The notes: generated by a model from the letters alone, not told the origin. DNA of 64,000 nt from Tigheibacillus halophilus (GCF_042683165.1 NZ_JBHUIZ010000018.1:1-64000); one strand, 5' to 3'. Shown: positions 8,302 to 17,595, counted from the first letter of the stretch. Numbers and translations are program-made.

Positions 8302-9275
8302 AGCTTTTTTTACGTGATCATTTGAGTTTTATAACGCTTTACATGATAACGGTGATTGGCTTACCAATTGTTATTCATCTGCTGGATGACTTTAGGAATC
8401 ATTACGCTTACTTTATCTTTTTAGCTATTATTTTATTAGCCATTCTTCTTTTATTTCGATATATTCGACGCAAAAAAATATATGCACACTTGAATGAAAA
8501 GGGATTAGATGCAGATAACTTATTGATTCACTATCCAAAAGCTGCCGTTGAAACGGCATATGCAAATCAAATGCGGTTCATTCATTCCCTTTTTCTATCA
8601 AAAGAGGACGAACATAAAGCTTCCTTACATGAACAGCAACTTATGGTTTCGCAAACCGTTCATCAAATGAAAACACCGCTTTCCGTCATTCAATTACTTA
8701 TAGAAACCAATCAATTAAAAGAACCAAGTTTATTCCAAGAATGGCAAAAAGTAAAAAAGGAATGTGACAAAGTAAATTTTTCTTTAAATCAACTGCTAAC
8801 TTATAGCCGATCATCCCAATTATTAGCTGATTTAAAGATTGAACCGATATCTTTAAAGAGTATCGTTCAAGAAGTCGCTAACGATTTAAAAGATTACTTT
8901 ATTGAGATGGAAGTATACCCTAAAAGTACAATCGAAGAAAATATCTTCGTTTATTCCGATCGCAAATGGCTTGGAGTTGTTATCCACCAGCTACTAAGTA
9001 ATGCTGCTAAATATGGCGAAAAGCAATCCTCTGTTCTCATTTGTTATGAAAATGGTCAGTTGTGTATTAAGAACAAAGGCGAAGGGATACCAGAAAGTGA
9101 AATTAACCGTGTATTTGAATTGTTTTACACTGGAACAAAGGGACGCATCCAAGGTGAAGCGACTGGTATCGGCCTATATTTAGTCAAAAAAATACTCTCT
9201 ACACTACATCACCCATATAAGTTATCCTCTACTCATAATGAAACGACCTTTATGATTGATTTTTCCGGAGTATAG
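8298..9275 (+). CDS. BceS-like intramembrane-sensing histidine kinase
   Basis: A 325-aa kinase with two N-terminal membrane helices (residues ~12-30 and 35-55) joined by a very short loop. There is no extracellular sensor domain, the hallmark of BceS-type kinases that sense through their transporter. The H-box is VSQTVHQMKTPLSVI. The ATPase domain has N-box LLSNAAKYGE and G-box GEATGIGLYLVKKIL. ATGA overlap with the regulator gene implies one transcript. It is expected to be activated by the BceAB-like pump encoded next. Confidence 0.92.
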   Translation: MKLFLRDHLSFITLYMITVIGLPIVIHLLDDFRNHYAYFIFLAIILLAILLLFRYIRRKKIYAHLNEKGLDADNLLIHYPKAAVETAYANQMRFIHSLFLSKEDEHKASLHEQQLMVSQTVHQMKTPLSVIQLLIETNQLKEPSLFQEWQKVKKECDKVNFSLNQLLTYSRSSQLLADLKIEPISLKSIVQEVANDLKDYFIEMEVYPKSTIEENIFVYSDRKWLGVVIHQLLSNAAKYGEKQSSVLICYENGQLCIKNKGEGIPESEINRVFELFYTGTKGRIQGEATGIGLYLVKKILSTLHHPYKLSSTHNETTFMIDFSGV

Positions 9276-9277
9276 AC

Positions 9278-9303
9278 GGCTGCCAAATAAGGTAGCCTTT
9301 TTT
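9278..9303 (+). terminator. Terminator after bceS homologue
   Basis: GGCTGCC and GGTAGCC pair (one G-U) around six bases and are followed by TTTTTT. It separates the regulator transcript from the transporter operon. Confidence 0.8.
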
Positions 9304-9570
9304 GATCGTCCAGCTCTAGTGCTAAATCCGTAGTGGACTTCCTTCACCTCCGTAATCTAAATCAACATCGGCTCAGATAATAAAGTAGGTCGGCTAAGTT
9401 CGGGCTTTGTGCCCGACGCCGACACTTCTCTATGAAGAGGCGTGTTTCCTTTATCTCCTTCGGGATGAATGTTCTATTAAAAGTATCGCTCCTGTGCTCC
9501 AACATCGAACCGCCTTGCTTGGCAAGGCGCAGTTCATACGTCGCTAAACTAGCTTTAAGCTTTTGCTTTA
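9304..9570. other. Intergenic between bceRS and bceAB
   Basis: No gene. GTCGG…CCGAC and GGGC…GCCC form small inverted repeats around 9390-9422. CGCCTTGC/GCAAGGCG lies near 9512-9530, possibly another hairpin. Function unknown. Confidence 0.4.
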
Positions 9571-9634
9571 TGACAAATTTGTCATGTTGCTGTCATGTTT
9601 AAAGATTTTATGGGGAAACCAGTTTGTTTATACT
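9571..9634 (+). promoter_or_regulatory. Candidate BceR operator and bceA promoter
   Basis: TGACAAATTTGTCA (9571-9584) is a perfect palindrome fitting the TnACA-N4-TGTnA pattern known for BceR-type regulators. A further TGTCA half-site lies at 9591. A -10 like TATACT is at 9629-9634 with a poor -35, as expected for an activator-dependent promoter. Confidence 0.75.
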
Positions 9635-9669
9635 AGATGTATCAAAGAACTCCAAGGAGTGAAATCGTA

Positions 9670-10431
9670 ATGACAGATACAATTTTAAATGTAAAGCAAC
9701 TACAAAAAGAATATACAGGAGAAGTCACATATAAGGCATTAAAAGGCATTGATTTTCATTTAAGGGAAAAAGAATTTGTTGCGGTGATGGGCCCATCTGG
9801 CAGTGGAAAAACGACCTTTCTTAACTGCGTTTCTACCATCGATCGCCCTTCGAATGGTTCCATCATAATCAATTCGAAAGATCCGTATGAATTAAATGAT
9901 GATGAATTAGCAAGGTTCAGACGTACCGAATTAGGATTTGTATTTCAGGATTTTAACCTTGTCCATACATTAAGAGTGGAAGAGAATATATTACTTCCTT
10001 TAACACTTGATTCTGTACCCGAAAAAGAAATGAAACAGAATTTGGAGAAAATCGTAGACTTTTTAGGGATAGAGGATTTATTAAAAAAGCGAACGTTTGA
10101 AATTTCTGGTGGACAGAAGCAACGTGTAGCGATTGCAAGAGCGGTTATTCATAAACCTCAATTATTATTAGCAGATGAACCGACTGGAAACCTGGATTCT
10201 AAATCTGTGAATGGTGTTATGACATTATTTGAATCGATAAATAAATCTTTTGATACAGCTATTTTAATGGTGACACATGATGCCTACGTTGCTAGTTTTG
10301 CTCAGCGTGTCATCTTTATACAAGACGGTATTCTCTATAATGAGATACATCGAGGTAACAATAAACGACAATTTTACCAAGAAATTATGGACACACTCAC
10401 ATTTCTAGGTGGTGGTCAGCATGAATTTTAA
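9670..10431 (+). CDS. BceA-like ABC transporter ATPase
   Basis: The nucleotide-binding subunit of a peptide-antibiotic transporter that frees lipid II cycle intermediates from drugs such as bacitracin and signals to the kinase. Walker A is GPSGSGKTT (residues ~41-49), the Q-loop is FVFQDFN, the signature is ISGGQKQRVAIARA, Walker B is LLLADEPTGNLD and the switch His is in VTHD. ATG 9670 follows AAGGAG (9654). 253 aa equals the family length. It overlaps the permease gene. Confidence 0.93.
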   Translation: MTDTILNVKQLQKEYTGEVTYKALKGIDFHLREKEFVAVMGPSGSGKTTFLNCVSTIDRPSNGSIIINSKDPYELNDDELARFRRTELGFVFQDFNLVHTLRVEENILLPLTLDSVPEKEMKQNLEKIVDFLGIEDLLKKRTFEISGGQKQRVAIARAVIHKPQLLLADEPTGNLDSKSVNGVMTLFESINKSFDTAILMVTHDAYVASFAQRVIFIQDGILYNEIHRGNNKRQFYQEIMDTLTFLGGGQHEF

Positions 10432-12268
10432 TCATATTGTTGTTCAAAATATTTTACGGGATAAGTCGACATACGTTTCCTACTTTCTAAGTAGTGTGTT
10501 TTCTATGATGGTTTTTTTCCTGTTTTCAACCATAGCTTTTCATCCAATGCTGGCGGAATTGGATCCATCAAGTACATTAGGAATAACAATGGTGCTTGCC
10601 AGCTTCTTTATTTATGTTTTTTCTATTGTCTTTATTATCTACTCGTTGTTCGCTTTTTTGAAAAAGAAAACGAAAACGTTAGGTACCTTTATGATGACGG
10701 GTGCTTCCATGAGGCAAATCCGCAAAATGGTTTTTAGAGAAAATATGATCATTGCTGGTGTAGCGATTATCACGGCTATTGTGTGCGGGCTTGTTATTGA
10801 GCCATTATTTTTAATGGTTGCTAAAAAGATATTACGTGCAGAAATATTTGGCATGTATGTCCCCATTCAAGCCATTCTACTAACGGTTGTTTTATTTTCT
10901 CTATTATTCTTGATTGTTACTAAAATAATGACACGTATGATTAAAAAAGAAGAGATTGTTCAACTATTAAAAGCAGATATGACACAGGAAAAGCGGATTA
11001 AACCAGCACCATTTAAACTGATCGTATCTATCATCGTGAGTGTTTTCATGCTCTTTTCTATGCTAAAGGAAATGAATTGGGTGGAATCCTTTGGGATTAT
11101 CGCGTACATTGTGTTGTTTATCAGTCTGCTATTAGCCATTTACTTTACGATCACACAAGGAATGTTATTAGCCATTCGTATATGGCAAAAGCATCCATCG
11201 TATTTTAGAAAAACCAATATGCTTTTTGTATCTAACTTAAAGGCAAAAGAGCGTTCACATGCCCATATCATTTACTTATTAACCATCTTACTATTAGGTA
11301 CCTTTGTATCTACAAGCGTACTATACAGCTCTTACTACAATGTAGAGGAAAAAACAGAAGCGTTATATCCTTATAGTTTCCAATATACATCAGTCCCCGG
11401 TAACGAATTAGAAGCTCAGAAAGATATAGCATTTATTGAAGAGACCTTAGATGAAACAGGAGATAATTATGAGGCTTATTATTCGTCCTTTAAAACCGAT
11501 GATGAGCGTAGGATTGCTTTTATGTCCGTTTCGAATTTTAATCAACTGGGTCAGCATACGCCTTTAACGTTAAACGATAATGAATATTTTGTTGTAGCTG
11601 GTAATGAAGGTGTTCACCCCGATGAAGAATCTATTTATGATTACCCATTTGGTAACCTCGAATTTGCAGGGGTAGAAAAGAGAAATCTTTTAGTAACCGG
11701 GTTACAAAATGTATATTATATCGTTCCTAATGAAGTATATGAAACCATTGCGTATCCAGAATATAAAATATTCGCTTATGAATTGGATGATTGGACAAAC
11801 AAGACTCAAGTGGCTGAAACTATTTCATCAAAAATTACTACAGAACTCGGTAAAAACTTAATAGCTTCTAAAATTGAATTATATGAAGCAGAGAAGTTTG
11901 TAAAAAGCATTACGTTCTTCATTGGCTTTATGCTTAGTCTGATTTTTATGAGTGCAGCAATGAGTATTCTTTATTTTTACCTTCAAACATCACTTGAACA
12001 AGAAAGAGAAAAATTCTCAGGCATTAGAAAAATTGGTTTTTCCATGAAAGAATTAACATCTGTTGTGACAAAAGAGCTGGCTACCTTAATTTTTATCCCA
12101 TTTACAATTGCAGCTTTGATTTTATTTGCAACGGTGCTCGGTATGCATAACCATATTTCCTTGGCATTTTATCAACTAACAGCAATTGGTTTAGTTATAT
12201 TTTTACTACTGTTTATAATAAGCTTTTTCTTTATACGAAAGGGTTATATAAATAAACTTGTGAATTAA
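10421..12268 (+). CDS. BceB-like ABC transporter permease
   Basis: The permease partner of the preceding ATPase: about ten membrane helices with two FtsX domains and a large extracytoplasmic region of ~200 residues (about 300-510) between helices 7 and 8, the drug- and sensor-specific domain of BceB proteins. ATG 10421 is preferred to an in-frame GTG at 10409 because GGTGG lies just upstream of it; it overlaps the ATPase gene by 11 bp. 615 aa is slightly shorter than B. subtilis BceB. The peptide specificity cannot be told from sequence. Confidence 0.92.
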   Translation: MNFNHIVVQNILRDKSTYVSYFLSSVFSMMVFFLFSTIAFHPMLAELDPSSTLGITMVLASFFIYVFSIVFIIYSLFAFLKKKTKTLGTFMMTGASMRQIRKMVFRENMIIAGVAIITAIVCGLVIEPLFLMVAKKILRAEIFGMYVPIQAILLTVVLFSLLFLIVTKIMTRMIKKEEIVQLLKADMTQEKRIKPAPFKLIVSIIVSVFMLFSMLKEMNWVESFGIIAYIVLFISLLLAIYFTITQGMLLAIRIWQKHPSYFRKTNMLFVSNLKAKERSHAHIIYLLTILLLGTFVSTSVLYSSYYNVEEKTEALYPYSFQYTSVPGNELEAQKDIAFIEETLDETGDNYEAYYSSFKTDDERRIAFMSVSNFNQLGQHTPLTLNDNEYFVVAGNEGVHPDEESIYDYPFGNLEFAGVEKRNLLVTGLQNVYYIVPNEVYETIAYPEYKIFAYELDDWTNKTQVAETISSKITTELGKNLIASKIELYEAEKFVKSITFFIGFMLSLIFMSAAMSILYFYLQTSLEQEREKFSGIRKIGFSMKELTSVVTKELATLIFIPFTIAALILFATVLGMHNHISLAFYQLTAIGLVIFLLLFIISFFFIRKGYINKLVN

Positions 12269-12420
12269 TGTTGCCCCATTTTATATGATAATCCCGATAT
12301 ATTCATTGGCAAAAAAATAAAATGGTATATCAGCTAAAAACTTAATAAAGTACCGTTAGATAGCTTAGAAATGGCTATATTTCGCTATTCATTTTTATTT
12401 ACGTTTATACTGACTGGAGT

Positions 12421-12519
12421 ATGGTAGTGAAAGTACTTTTGGGACTATTACTACTTATAGCTGGTTTAGTTCAGCTAATTTATAATTTCAATATGTGGAA
12501 GAGAACTGAAAATAGCTAA
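12421..12519 (+). CDS. Possible small membrane peptide (30-32 aa)
   Basis: The frame reads MVVKVLLGLLLLIAGLVQLI and ends NFNMWKRTENS: one hydrophobic helix and a polar tail. ACTGGAG precedes it; GTG at 12427 is an alternative start with better spacing. It lies 150 bp after the bceB homologue. It may be real or chance. Confidence 0.35.
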   Translation: MVVKVLLGLLLLIAGLVQLIYNFNMWKRTENS

Positions 12520-12801
12520 AGCCAAATTCAATTATCGGGCGCAGTTGTTGAATATGCATTGTGCCCGAATTGGGCCATTTAATTTAGAAGGGAATTAAAC
12601 TCGACAATAAAAAGCTGATACAATTTACATTAGTAGACATTATTGAGAGGAAAATCCATTTCACAAAAACGAATACCATTTATGATAAAAAAGATTTTGA
12701 AAGTGATAATGAAGGTGCATTAATGGCTTACAATCAACTATTAGAAGATGCCAAAAAGATGAATGAAAATGAATTTGTAAGCAATACGAGAACCGTTAAG
12801 C
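12520..12801 (+). other. Unassigned open stretch
   Basis: An open frame from about 12591 to a stop near 12830 reads …KKLIQFTLVDIIERKIHF and …GALMAYNQLLEDAKKMNENE… but has no ATG at a sensible site. It merges into the PadR remnant. GGGC…GCCC inverted repeats lie at 12537-12565. It is likely a fragment of an unknown gene. Confidence 0.3.
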
Positions 12802-13258
12802 GGATATGAAATGAAGCAGCAAATCAACAGCAGAATTACTCATTTCTATAAAATAAACAATAATCAGCTTTATCCATCTCTATCGAAATTGGAAAAATCC
12901 TGATTTATTGAATTGCAGGCCATTGAACAAGAGTCTTATCGTCCACCTCAGTGCCATTGACACTTTAAAGTCATGGGTGCGAGAGCTTCCCGAAGTTGAG
13001 GATTCAAAGACCTTTCTGTTGAAGCAGTACAGTTCATGGTTATTAAAGCCAGATGAATTGTTTAGCCTGATACAGAAGAATAAAGAACAACATGAACGTA
13101 CGCTTGCGGATTATAAAAAGAGAATTTCTTCCTTCGAAGAACAGAACCCTGGCGTCAACCATCCCTTGTTCTCCACAATTTCTGTAATTAAAATGGGGAT
13201 AAACTTAGAAGAGGCAAGTATTCTTTGGTGTGATAGGATGCTTCAGTTGTTAAGATAA
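12802..13258 (+). pseudogene. PadR-family regulator, broken
   Basis: The first part reads GYEMKQQINSRITHFYKINN and NQLYPSLSKLEKS, then TGA where family members have Gly, then FIELQAIEQESYRPPQ. After a frameshift near 12955 the other frame continues DTLKSWVRELPEVEDSKTFL… to 13258, matching the PadR C-terminal helical domain. The first helix of the winged helix is also missing. Three lesions make it non-functional; AUG 12908 could give only the C-terminal part. Confidence 0.75.
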
Positions 13259-13403
13259 CATTTGTTTACTAATAGGTAGTAGACACCTAGAATAAAGGTA
13301 AACGCTTATTGCTCCAAGCTGCATCATTGGATTCCTGCCTGCGTCAGTGAACCTAAGTGATCATTTAAGACGAATTGAATAGGTTTTTAGGAGGGGATCA
13401 TAC
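13259..13403. other. Intergenic
   Basis: No gene seen. AGGAGGGG near 13390 is the ribosome binding site of the next fragment. Confidence 0.4.
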
Positions 13404-13595
13404 ATGTTTGATATACCAGACACACTAAGATCTAATGTAATCACAGCTCTCGCCAATGAAATTGTGTCACTAAACTTAGTCCCCCCAACAAGAGTTGCAG
13501 TAGATGGTCGATCTGCTGCAGGAAGGACTACATTAGCCGACGAGCTGGCGGAGGCAGTTCGCAAACTTACACCCAAAGCTATTACGATTATCTAA
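13404..13595 (+). pseudogene. Uridine kinase-like NTPase, N-terminal fragment
   Basis: 63 codons with a strong ribosome binding site. VAVDGRSAAGRTTLADELAE is the P-loop region of uridine-kinase-like proteins, which run to ~200 aa. Everything after the first strand-helix unit is lost. The P-loop Lys is replaced by Arg (GRSAAGRTT), which normally abolishes nucleotide binding. It is still translatable but probably inert. Confidence 0.7.
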
Positions 13596-13925
13596 ATAAT
13601 TGTCTCCAAGCTGCTGATATTCCGTTAATCTGTTGGGGTAAGTATTTCTACATGTAGTGTGGGTGGACGCATTACTTTAACATAAACAGCTGTGTTACAT
13701 GGCTGCTTGCGGTATTAACCAAATCTGACCTTGCTTTATGATATCGTTTTTGTGAATCCTTAAAAAGAATTAAACACTCCAAAATGAGGTGAATAACAAA
13801 ACTTAAGATCGATTTTTGATTATGAATACATGTGTATTTTTCTATTCTACACGTTTCAAATCGTAAAGGGGACTTTAAAAAATAGCCCTCCTTATTAAAG
13901 CTGTTTATTTGCTAAGTCAGATAGT
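13596..13925. other. Intergenic debris
   Basis: No gene can be supported. A short open piece (…LQAADIPLICWG…) follows the kinase fragment out of context. Confidence 0.4.
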
Positions 13926-14462
13926 TTACCTTTTAACCTCATAATGCAATTCTACAAATTGATTAAATCGCCTTGTTCCTTTTAACAATAATTCTAAGTG
14001 GTAATCGCCATTGTTGAACAAAGGAATCCCTTTCCCTATGAGGGTTGGGGCAATGGTTATGATGATCTCGTCAACCATATTCTCTTTTAGGAAGGAATAT
14101 AGCAGTTTTCCTCCTCCAACCATCCAAATATTTTTCCCTTCTTGTTTTTTTAATTTGCTTACAAAATCTTGAATATCAGGGCTTATAAATTTTACCTGCT
14201 CCGTATCAGCAATCGAAGACCGTGTGAACACATAACAATTTTTATCAGAATACGGCCAGCTATTGCCACCCTCATGTTCCATAATCCAATCGTAAGTTGC
14301 TTTCCCCATTAAAACGGTATCAATCGTGTCTAAAAACTCGGAAATGCCATTATCCCCTTCTCCCTCTACTTTAAACAACCATTCAAGTGATTCCTCTTTT
14401 GTCGCAATATATCCATCTAAACTCGATGCAATGAATAGTACTACATTTCGTTTTTGATTCAT
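13926..14462 (-). CDS. RibD C-terminal/DHFR-like reductase
   Basis: A 178-aa NADPH-dependent reductase of the RibD_C/dihydrofolate-reductase-like family. Motifs are FIASSLDGYIA (residues 10-20), VLMGKATYDWI, the nucleotide-binding IWMVGGGKLLYSFL and IAPTLIGKGIPLF. Such stand-alone proteins have no firmly assigned substrate. AAGGAG lies upstream of the start at 14462. It is divergent from the WYL regulator with a 105-bp shared control region. Confidence 0.88.
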   Translation of the reverse strand: MNQKRNVVLFIASSLDGYIATKEESLEWLFKVEGEGDNGISEFLDTIDTVLMGKATYDWIMEHEGGNSWPYSDKNCYVFTRSSIADTEQVKFISPDIQDFVSKLKKQEGKNIWMVGGGKLLYSFLKENMVDEIIITIAPTLIGKGIPLFNNGDYHLELLLKGTRRFNQFVELHYEVKR

Positions 14463-14567
14463 AATTATTCTCCTTTCCTTAGCTCTAAAATAAGTATATG
14501 GTTAAAACACGACACCTTCTGTCATATAAATATAAGTAATTATTATTTTATCGAAGGGGTGTATTTT

Positions 14568-15530
14568 ATGAGAGCAGATAGATTAATGAGTATTATGATC
14601 TTGTTACAGAACAGAGGGAAAATGACGGCAAAAGAACTAGCTAATGAACTGGAGGTATCGAATAGAACCATTCTTAGAGACATGGATGCGTTAACAAATG
14701 CAGGAATTCCAATTGTTTCTCAAAGAGGTAAAGAGGGAGGATGGCATCTATTAGATAATTTTCGGAGTAAATTAAGTGGACTAAACATAGATGACATGAA
14801 ATCTTTGTTTCTTTTTCCATCTGGTGAACTACTTGAAGATTTAGGGTTAAACAACCAGCCGCTTGATACGAGGCAAAAGCTGCTTGCAGCTATCCCAGAT
14901 ACTTATCGGGAGGAAGCGCAGGCAATGTGGGAAAGAATTCATATAGATTCGGGCACCTGGAGACAATCCAAAGAAAAGAAGCATGCTCTTAATGTTGTGC
15001 AACAAGCCGTTTGGGATAGTAAAAAGCTGAAAATTCACTATGAACAGCAAGGTGGTGAACAAAAGGAAAGGTTAGTTGAACCATTAGGGTTAGTGGCAAA
15101 AGGGAATAAGTGGTATCTTGTTGCTTTAAAAAATGGAGAGCTGCGTAATTACAGGGTATCACGTATACACAGTGCAAAAGTTGAAAGTGAAACTTTTAGG
15201 AGACCGCTTCATTTCAATTTGGCCACATACTGGGAACAATCAAAAGCAGAATTTGTACAAAACTTACCGAAATACGATGTACAAGTAGAAATACATACAA
15301 AAATTATTAAAAGAATTAATTTTACAGACAAATTTGTTAAAGTTATCAAAACAGAAAATCCAAATGGGGGCAAATGGATACCAGCAACGCTAAGATTCAA
15401 TGATAAGCAAGAGGCTATAGAGTTTATATTGGGATTCGCAAACAAAATAAAGGTCGTTTCCCCAAAATATCTTCAGGATAAAGTCGTAGCTTTGGCCATG
15501 TCCGTTATTGATTTTTATAATGATGAATAA
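14568..15530 (+). CDS. YafY-type HTH/WYL-domain transcriptional regulator
   Basis: 320 aa. A DeoR-like HTH_11 at residues 1-55 (MTAKELANELEVSNRTILRD) is followed by a WYL domain at ~130-210 (LKIHYEQQGGEQKERLVEPL… KWYLVALKNGELRNYRVSRI) and a WCX C-terminal region. ATG 14568 follows GAAGGGG; upstream in-frame codons lack a site. It probably controls the divergent reductase gene and itself. WYL domains are taken to sense small ligands or nucleic acids; the ligand is unknown. Confidence 0.88.
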   Translation: MRADRLMSIMILLQNRGKMTAKELANELEVSNRTILRDMDALTNAGIPIVSQRGKEGGWHLLDNFRSKLSGLNIDDMKSLFLFPSGELLEDLGLNNQPLDTRQKLLAAIPDTYREEAQAMWERIHIDSGTWRQSKEKKHALNVVQQAVWDSKKLKIHYEQQGGEQKERLVEPLGLVAKGNKWYLVALKNGELRNYRVSRIHSAKVESETFRRPLHFNLATYWEQSKAEFVQNLPKYDVQVEIHTKIIKRINFTDKFVKVIKTENPNGGKWIPATLRFNDKQEAIEFILGFANKIKVVSPKYLQDKVVALAMSVIDFYNDE

Positions 15531-15880
15531 TTATTTGCAGGATGCTATCAATTAATAGCACTGGATCAGGAAGAATTAACCATTCAAGATTGTAAATCGT
15601 TTCTATAAAAAACGATTTAGGAACCCATAGTTTTATCCACTTTCACCAGTATTTCATGTTTGCATGAGATGGTTCAATGATAAGTTATTGAAAAACCATC
15701 TTATTGTTTCGGTGATTAAGGATTTTTATTTATAGGTGAAACCACTCATATGAATGTTTATTGAAAATGTAAAGAAAAATAAAATGTACGGTCAGTGGAA
15801 TGATAATGGTCGCCTCATCAATTATTGAGAAAAGTACATGCACTCTTCGAAGCTGACGGATGAACATTTTTTGGCAGGGT
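15531..15880. other. Intergenic with two hairpins
   Basis: AAATCGTT/AACGATTT (15594-15618) and AGATGGTT/AACCATCT (about 15668-15700) are stem-loops, possibly terminators for the WYL gene though neither has a strong T-run. No gene. Confidence 0.45.
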
Positions 15881-15996
15881 AAACTGAACTTTGAAAGTGA
15901 GAGTGCGTACGGCTCTTACTTCGCTGTTCAGTTTTTTATGGTTAGAATGAAACGAATTCACACGGAAGGTTATTTTAATGGCGAAAATGAGATGAA
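15881..15996 (+). repeat. Hairpin repeat, copy A
   Basis: AAACTGAAC (15881) pairs with GTTCAGTTT (15926), and inside it AAGTGAGAG pairs with CTCTTACTT around TGCGTACGG; a T-run follows. The whole stem-loop plus ~60 bp downstream recurs as copy B at 17421-17536. The two copies flank the ldh gene. Confidence 0.75.
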
Positions 15997-16134
15997 GTGC
16001 ATGTACTGATTTATCTTTGAAACTAGTAGATTTGCCCACGCTAACAACTACCCATATTCATACAGAAGTATGAGGTAAATGCAAAAAATACATAATGATC
16101 GGATATAAATTAGAAAGAGAGGGTATAGTAATTG

Positions 16135-16185
16135 TGTTTACTTTGAGATATTTTCGACCGTATTGGAAGCGGATTTATTTTTAGA
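16135..16185 (+). pseudogene. Possible 5' end of an ABC exporter gene
   Basis: AGAGAGGG precedes GTG, giving VFTLRYFRPYWKRIYF and a stop. The …YFRPYWKR… start is typical of ABC exporter N-termini, but only 16 codons are present. Treat as a possible remnant. Confidence 0.3.
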
Positions 16186-16231
16186 GTCTGATTTTCTATT
16201 GCAAATTTCTTTGTAAGGAATATAATTAGTA

Positions 16232-16247
16232 TGTGAAAACATTCACA
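16232..16247 (+). promoter_or_regulatory. Rex operator upstream of ldh
   Basis: TGTGAAAACATTCACA is a perfect TGTGA/TCACA palindrome matching the NADH-sensing repressor Rex consensus, 112 bp before ldh. A weaker half-site TGTGAAAATAA lies at 16318. The expected outcome is derepression at high NADH/NAD+. Confidence 0.85.
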
Positions 16248-16358
16248 TATTAATTATAGAATTTAACCTATTGGTTATTATTAATCATAGATAAATATCA
16301 TATGTTCTTTTATTATCTGTGAAAATAATAACATATACAGAATTGGAGATGAGAATAA

Positions 16359-17288
16359 ATGGAATTTACCCAAGGAAGCAAAACGGTGTTGGTTGGGACA
16401 GGTACAGTTGGCTCAAGTTATGCATATGCATTGTTAAATCAAGGGTTATGTGATGAATTAGTGCTTGTTGACCTAAATGAAAAGAGAGCAAAAGGCGAAG
16501 TAATGGACTTAAACCATGGCGTATTATATGCACCTAGCACGGTAAAAATCAAATTGGGTACGTATGAGGATTGTAAGGATGCCGCTGTTGTAGTGATTTG
16601 TGCTGGTGTAGCACAAAAACCTGGAGAAACAAGGCTGGATCTAGTTAGCAAGAATATGAAAATCTTTAAAGCGATTGTAGAAAATATTATGGAATCTGGT
16701 TTTAACGGTATCTTCTTAGTAGCAACAAATCCAGTTGACATTCTTGCTCATGCCACATGGAAATTCTCTGGTCTTCCGAAAGAAAGAGTGATTGGATCCG
16801 GTACGATTTTAGACTCTGCAAGATTCCGCTATTTATTAGGTCAGGAATTTGGAGTCACACCAACAAGTGTCCACGGTTATATTATTGGTGAACATGGAGA
16901 TTCAGAACTTGCTATTTGGTCTTCTGCAAATATTTCTGGTAATCCAATAGCTCAAAGGTTAACAAAAGAAAGAAGAAATGAAATCTACATTCATGTTCGA
17001 GATGCAGCATATGAAATAATTGAAGCCAAGGGAGCTACTTATTATGGAATAGCTATGGGACTTGTCCGAATTACAAAGGCAATATTAAAAAATGAAGAAG
17101 TTGTATTGCCAGTTGGAACATTACTTGATGGGGAATACGGTTATGATGATGTGTTTATAGGGGTACCTACCGTTATTAATCGTAAGGGTGCAGTAGAAAT
17201 TATTGAACTCTCACTAGATGAAGAAGAAAAGGAAAGATTAGGAAACTCTGTAGAATCGTTGAAAAAAATACAAGGTTTATTCTGGTAG
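16359..17288 (+). CDS. ldh: L-lactate dehydrogenase
   Basis: Reduces pyruvate to L-lactate and regenerates NAD+ in fermentation; cytoplasmic tetramer. The Rossmann motif is VGTGTVGSSYA (residues 12-22). Other landmarks are LVDLNEKRAKGEVMDL, the active-site loop with Arg in KPGETRLDL, VATNPVDI and the catalytic His in YIIGEHGDSE. 309 aa is slightly shorter than the usual 315-320. The ribosome binding site is GGAGATGAG. It is monocistronic, with a Rex site upstream and a hairpin downstream. Confidence 0.95.
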   Translation: MEFTQGSKTVLVGTGTVGSSYAYALLNQGLCDELVLVDLNEKRAKGEVMDLNHGVLYAPSTVKIKLGTYEDCKDAAVVVICAGVAQKPGETRLDLVSKNMKIFKAIVENIMESGFNGIFLVATNPVDILAHATWKFSGLPKERVIGSGTILDSARFRYLLGQEFGVTPTSVHGYIIGEHGDSELAIWSSANISGNPIAQRLTKERRNEIYIHVRDAAYEIIEAKGATYYGIAMGLVRITKAILKNEEVVLPVGTLLDGEYGYDDVFIGVPTVINRKGAVEIIELSLDEEEKERLGNSVESLKKIQGLFW

Positions 17289-17306
17289 TAGTTGATTTAT
17301 TCGTAG

Positions 17307-17333
17307 TAACTCGTCTAACTTCAGGACGAGTTA
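17307..17333 (+). terminator. Hairpin after ldh
   Basis: TAACTCGTC and GACGAGTTA form a perfect 9-bp stem with a 9-base loop 19 bp after the ldh stop. No T-run follows, so termination would be weak or the hairpin may stabilise the mRNA. Confidence 0.55.
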
Positions 17334-17420
17334 AACAACAGGTTAGTAGAGACATGTGATCCGTTTGGAGTATATAGATTTCCACAACTGTTGTTCAAAC
17401 AACTTAGGTACTAGGAGTGT

Positions 17421-17536
17421 AAACTGAGCTGTGTAAGTGAGAGTGCGTACGACTCTTCCTTCGCAGTTTAGTTTTTATTGTTAGATGAAAATAATTCAGA
17501 TGGGAGGTTATCCTAATAGCGAAATAAAGCGAAATG
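17421..17536 (+). repeat. Hairpin repeat, copy B
   Basis: A diverged copy of 15881-15996: AAACTGAGC, GTAAGTGAGAGTGCGTACG, ACTCTTCCTTCGC, AGTTTAGTTTTT, then GGAGGTTATCCTAATAGCGAA. It is directly followed by the ICE-like stretch 17596-17718, so the repeat family is probably part of the ICE regulatory leader. Confidence 0.7.
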
Positions 17537-17595
17537 AAAAATTTGTCAAGCTAGCGAACCCTAAAAGATAAATGAAATCGCCCGCTTGAAGCTTT

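Noticed and set aside
9304..9570. Gene between the kinase and ATPase genes
   Set aside because: No open frame with a start and ribosome binding site on either strand; only small inverted repeats.
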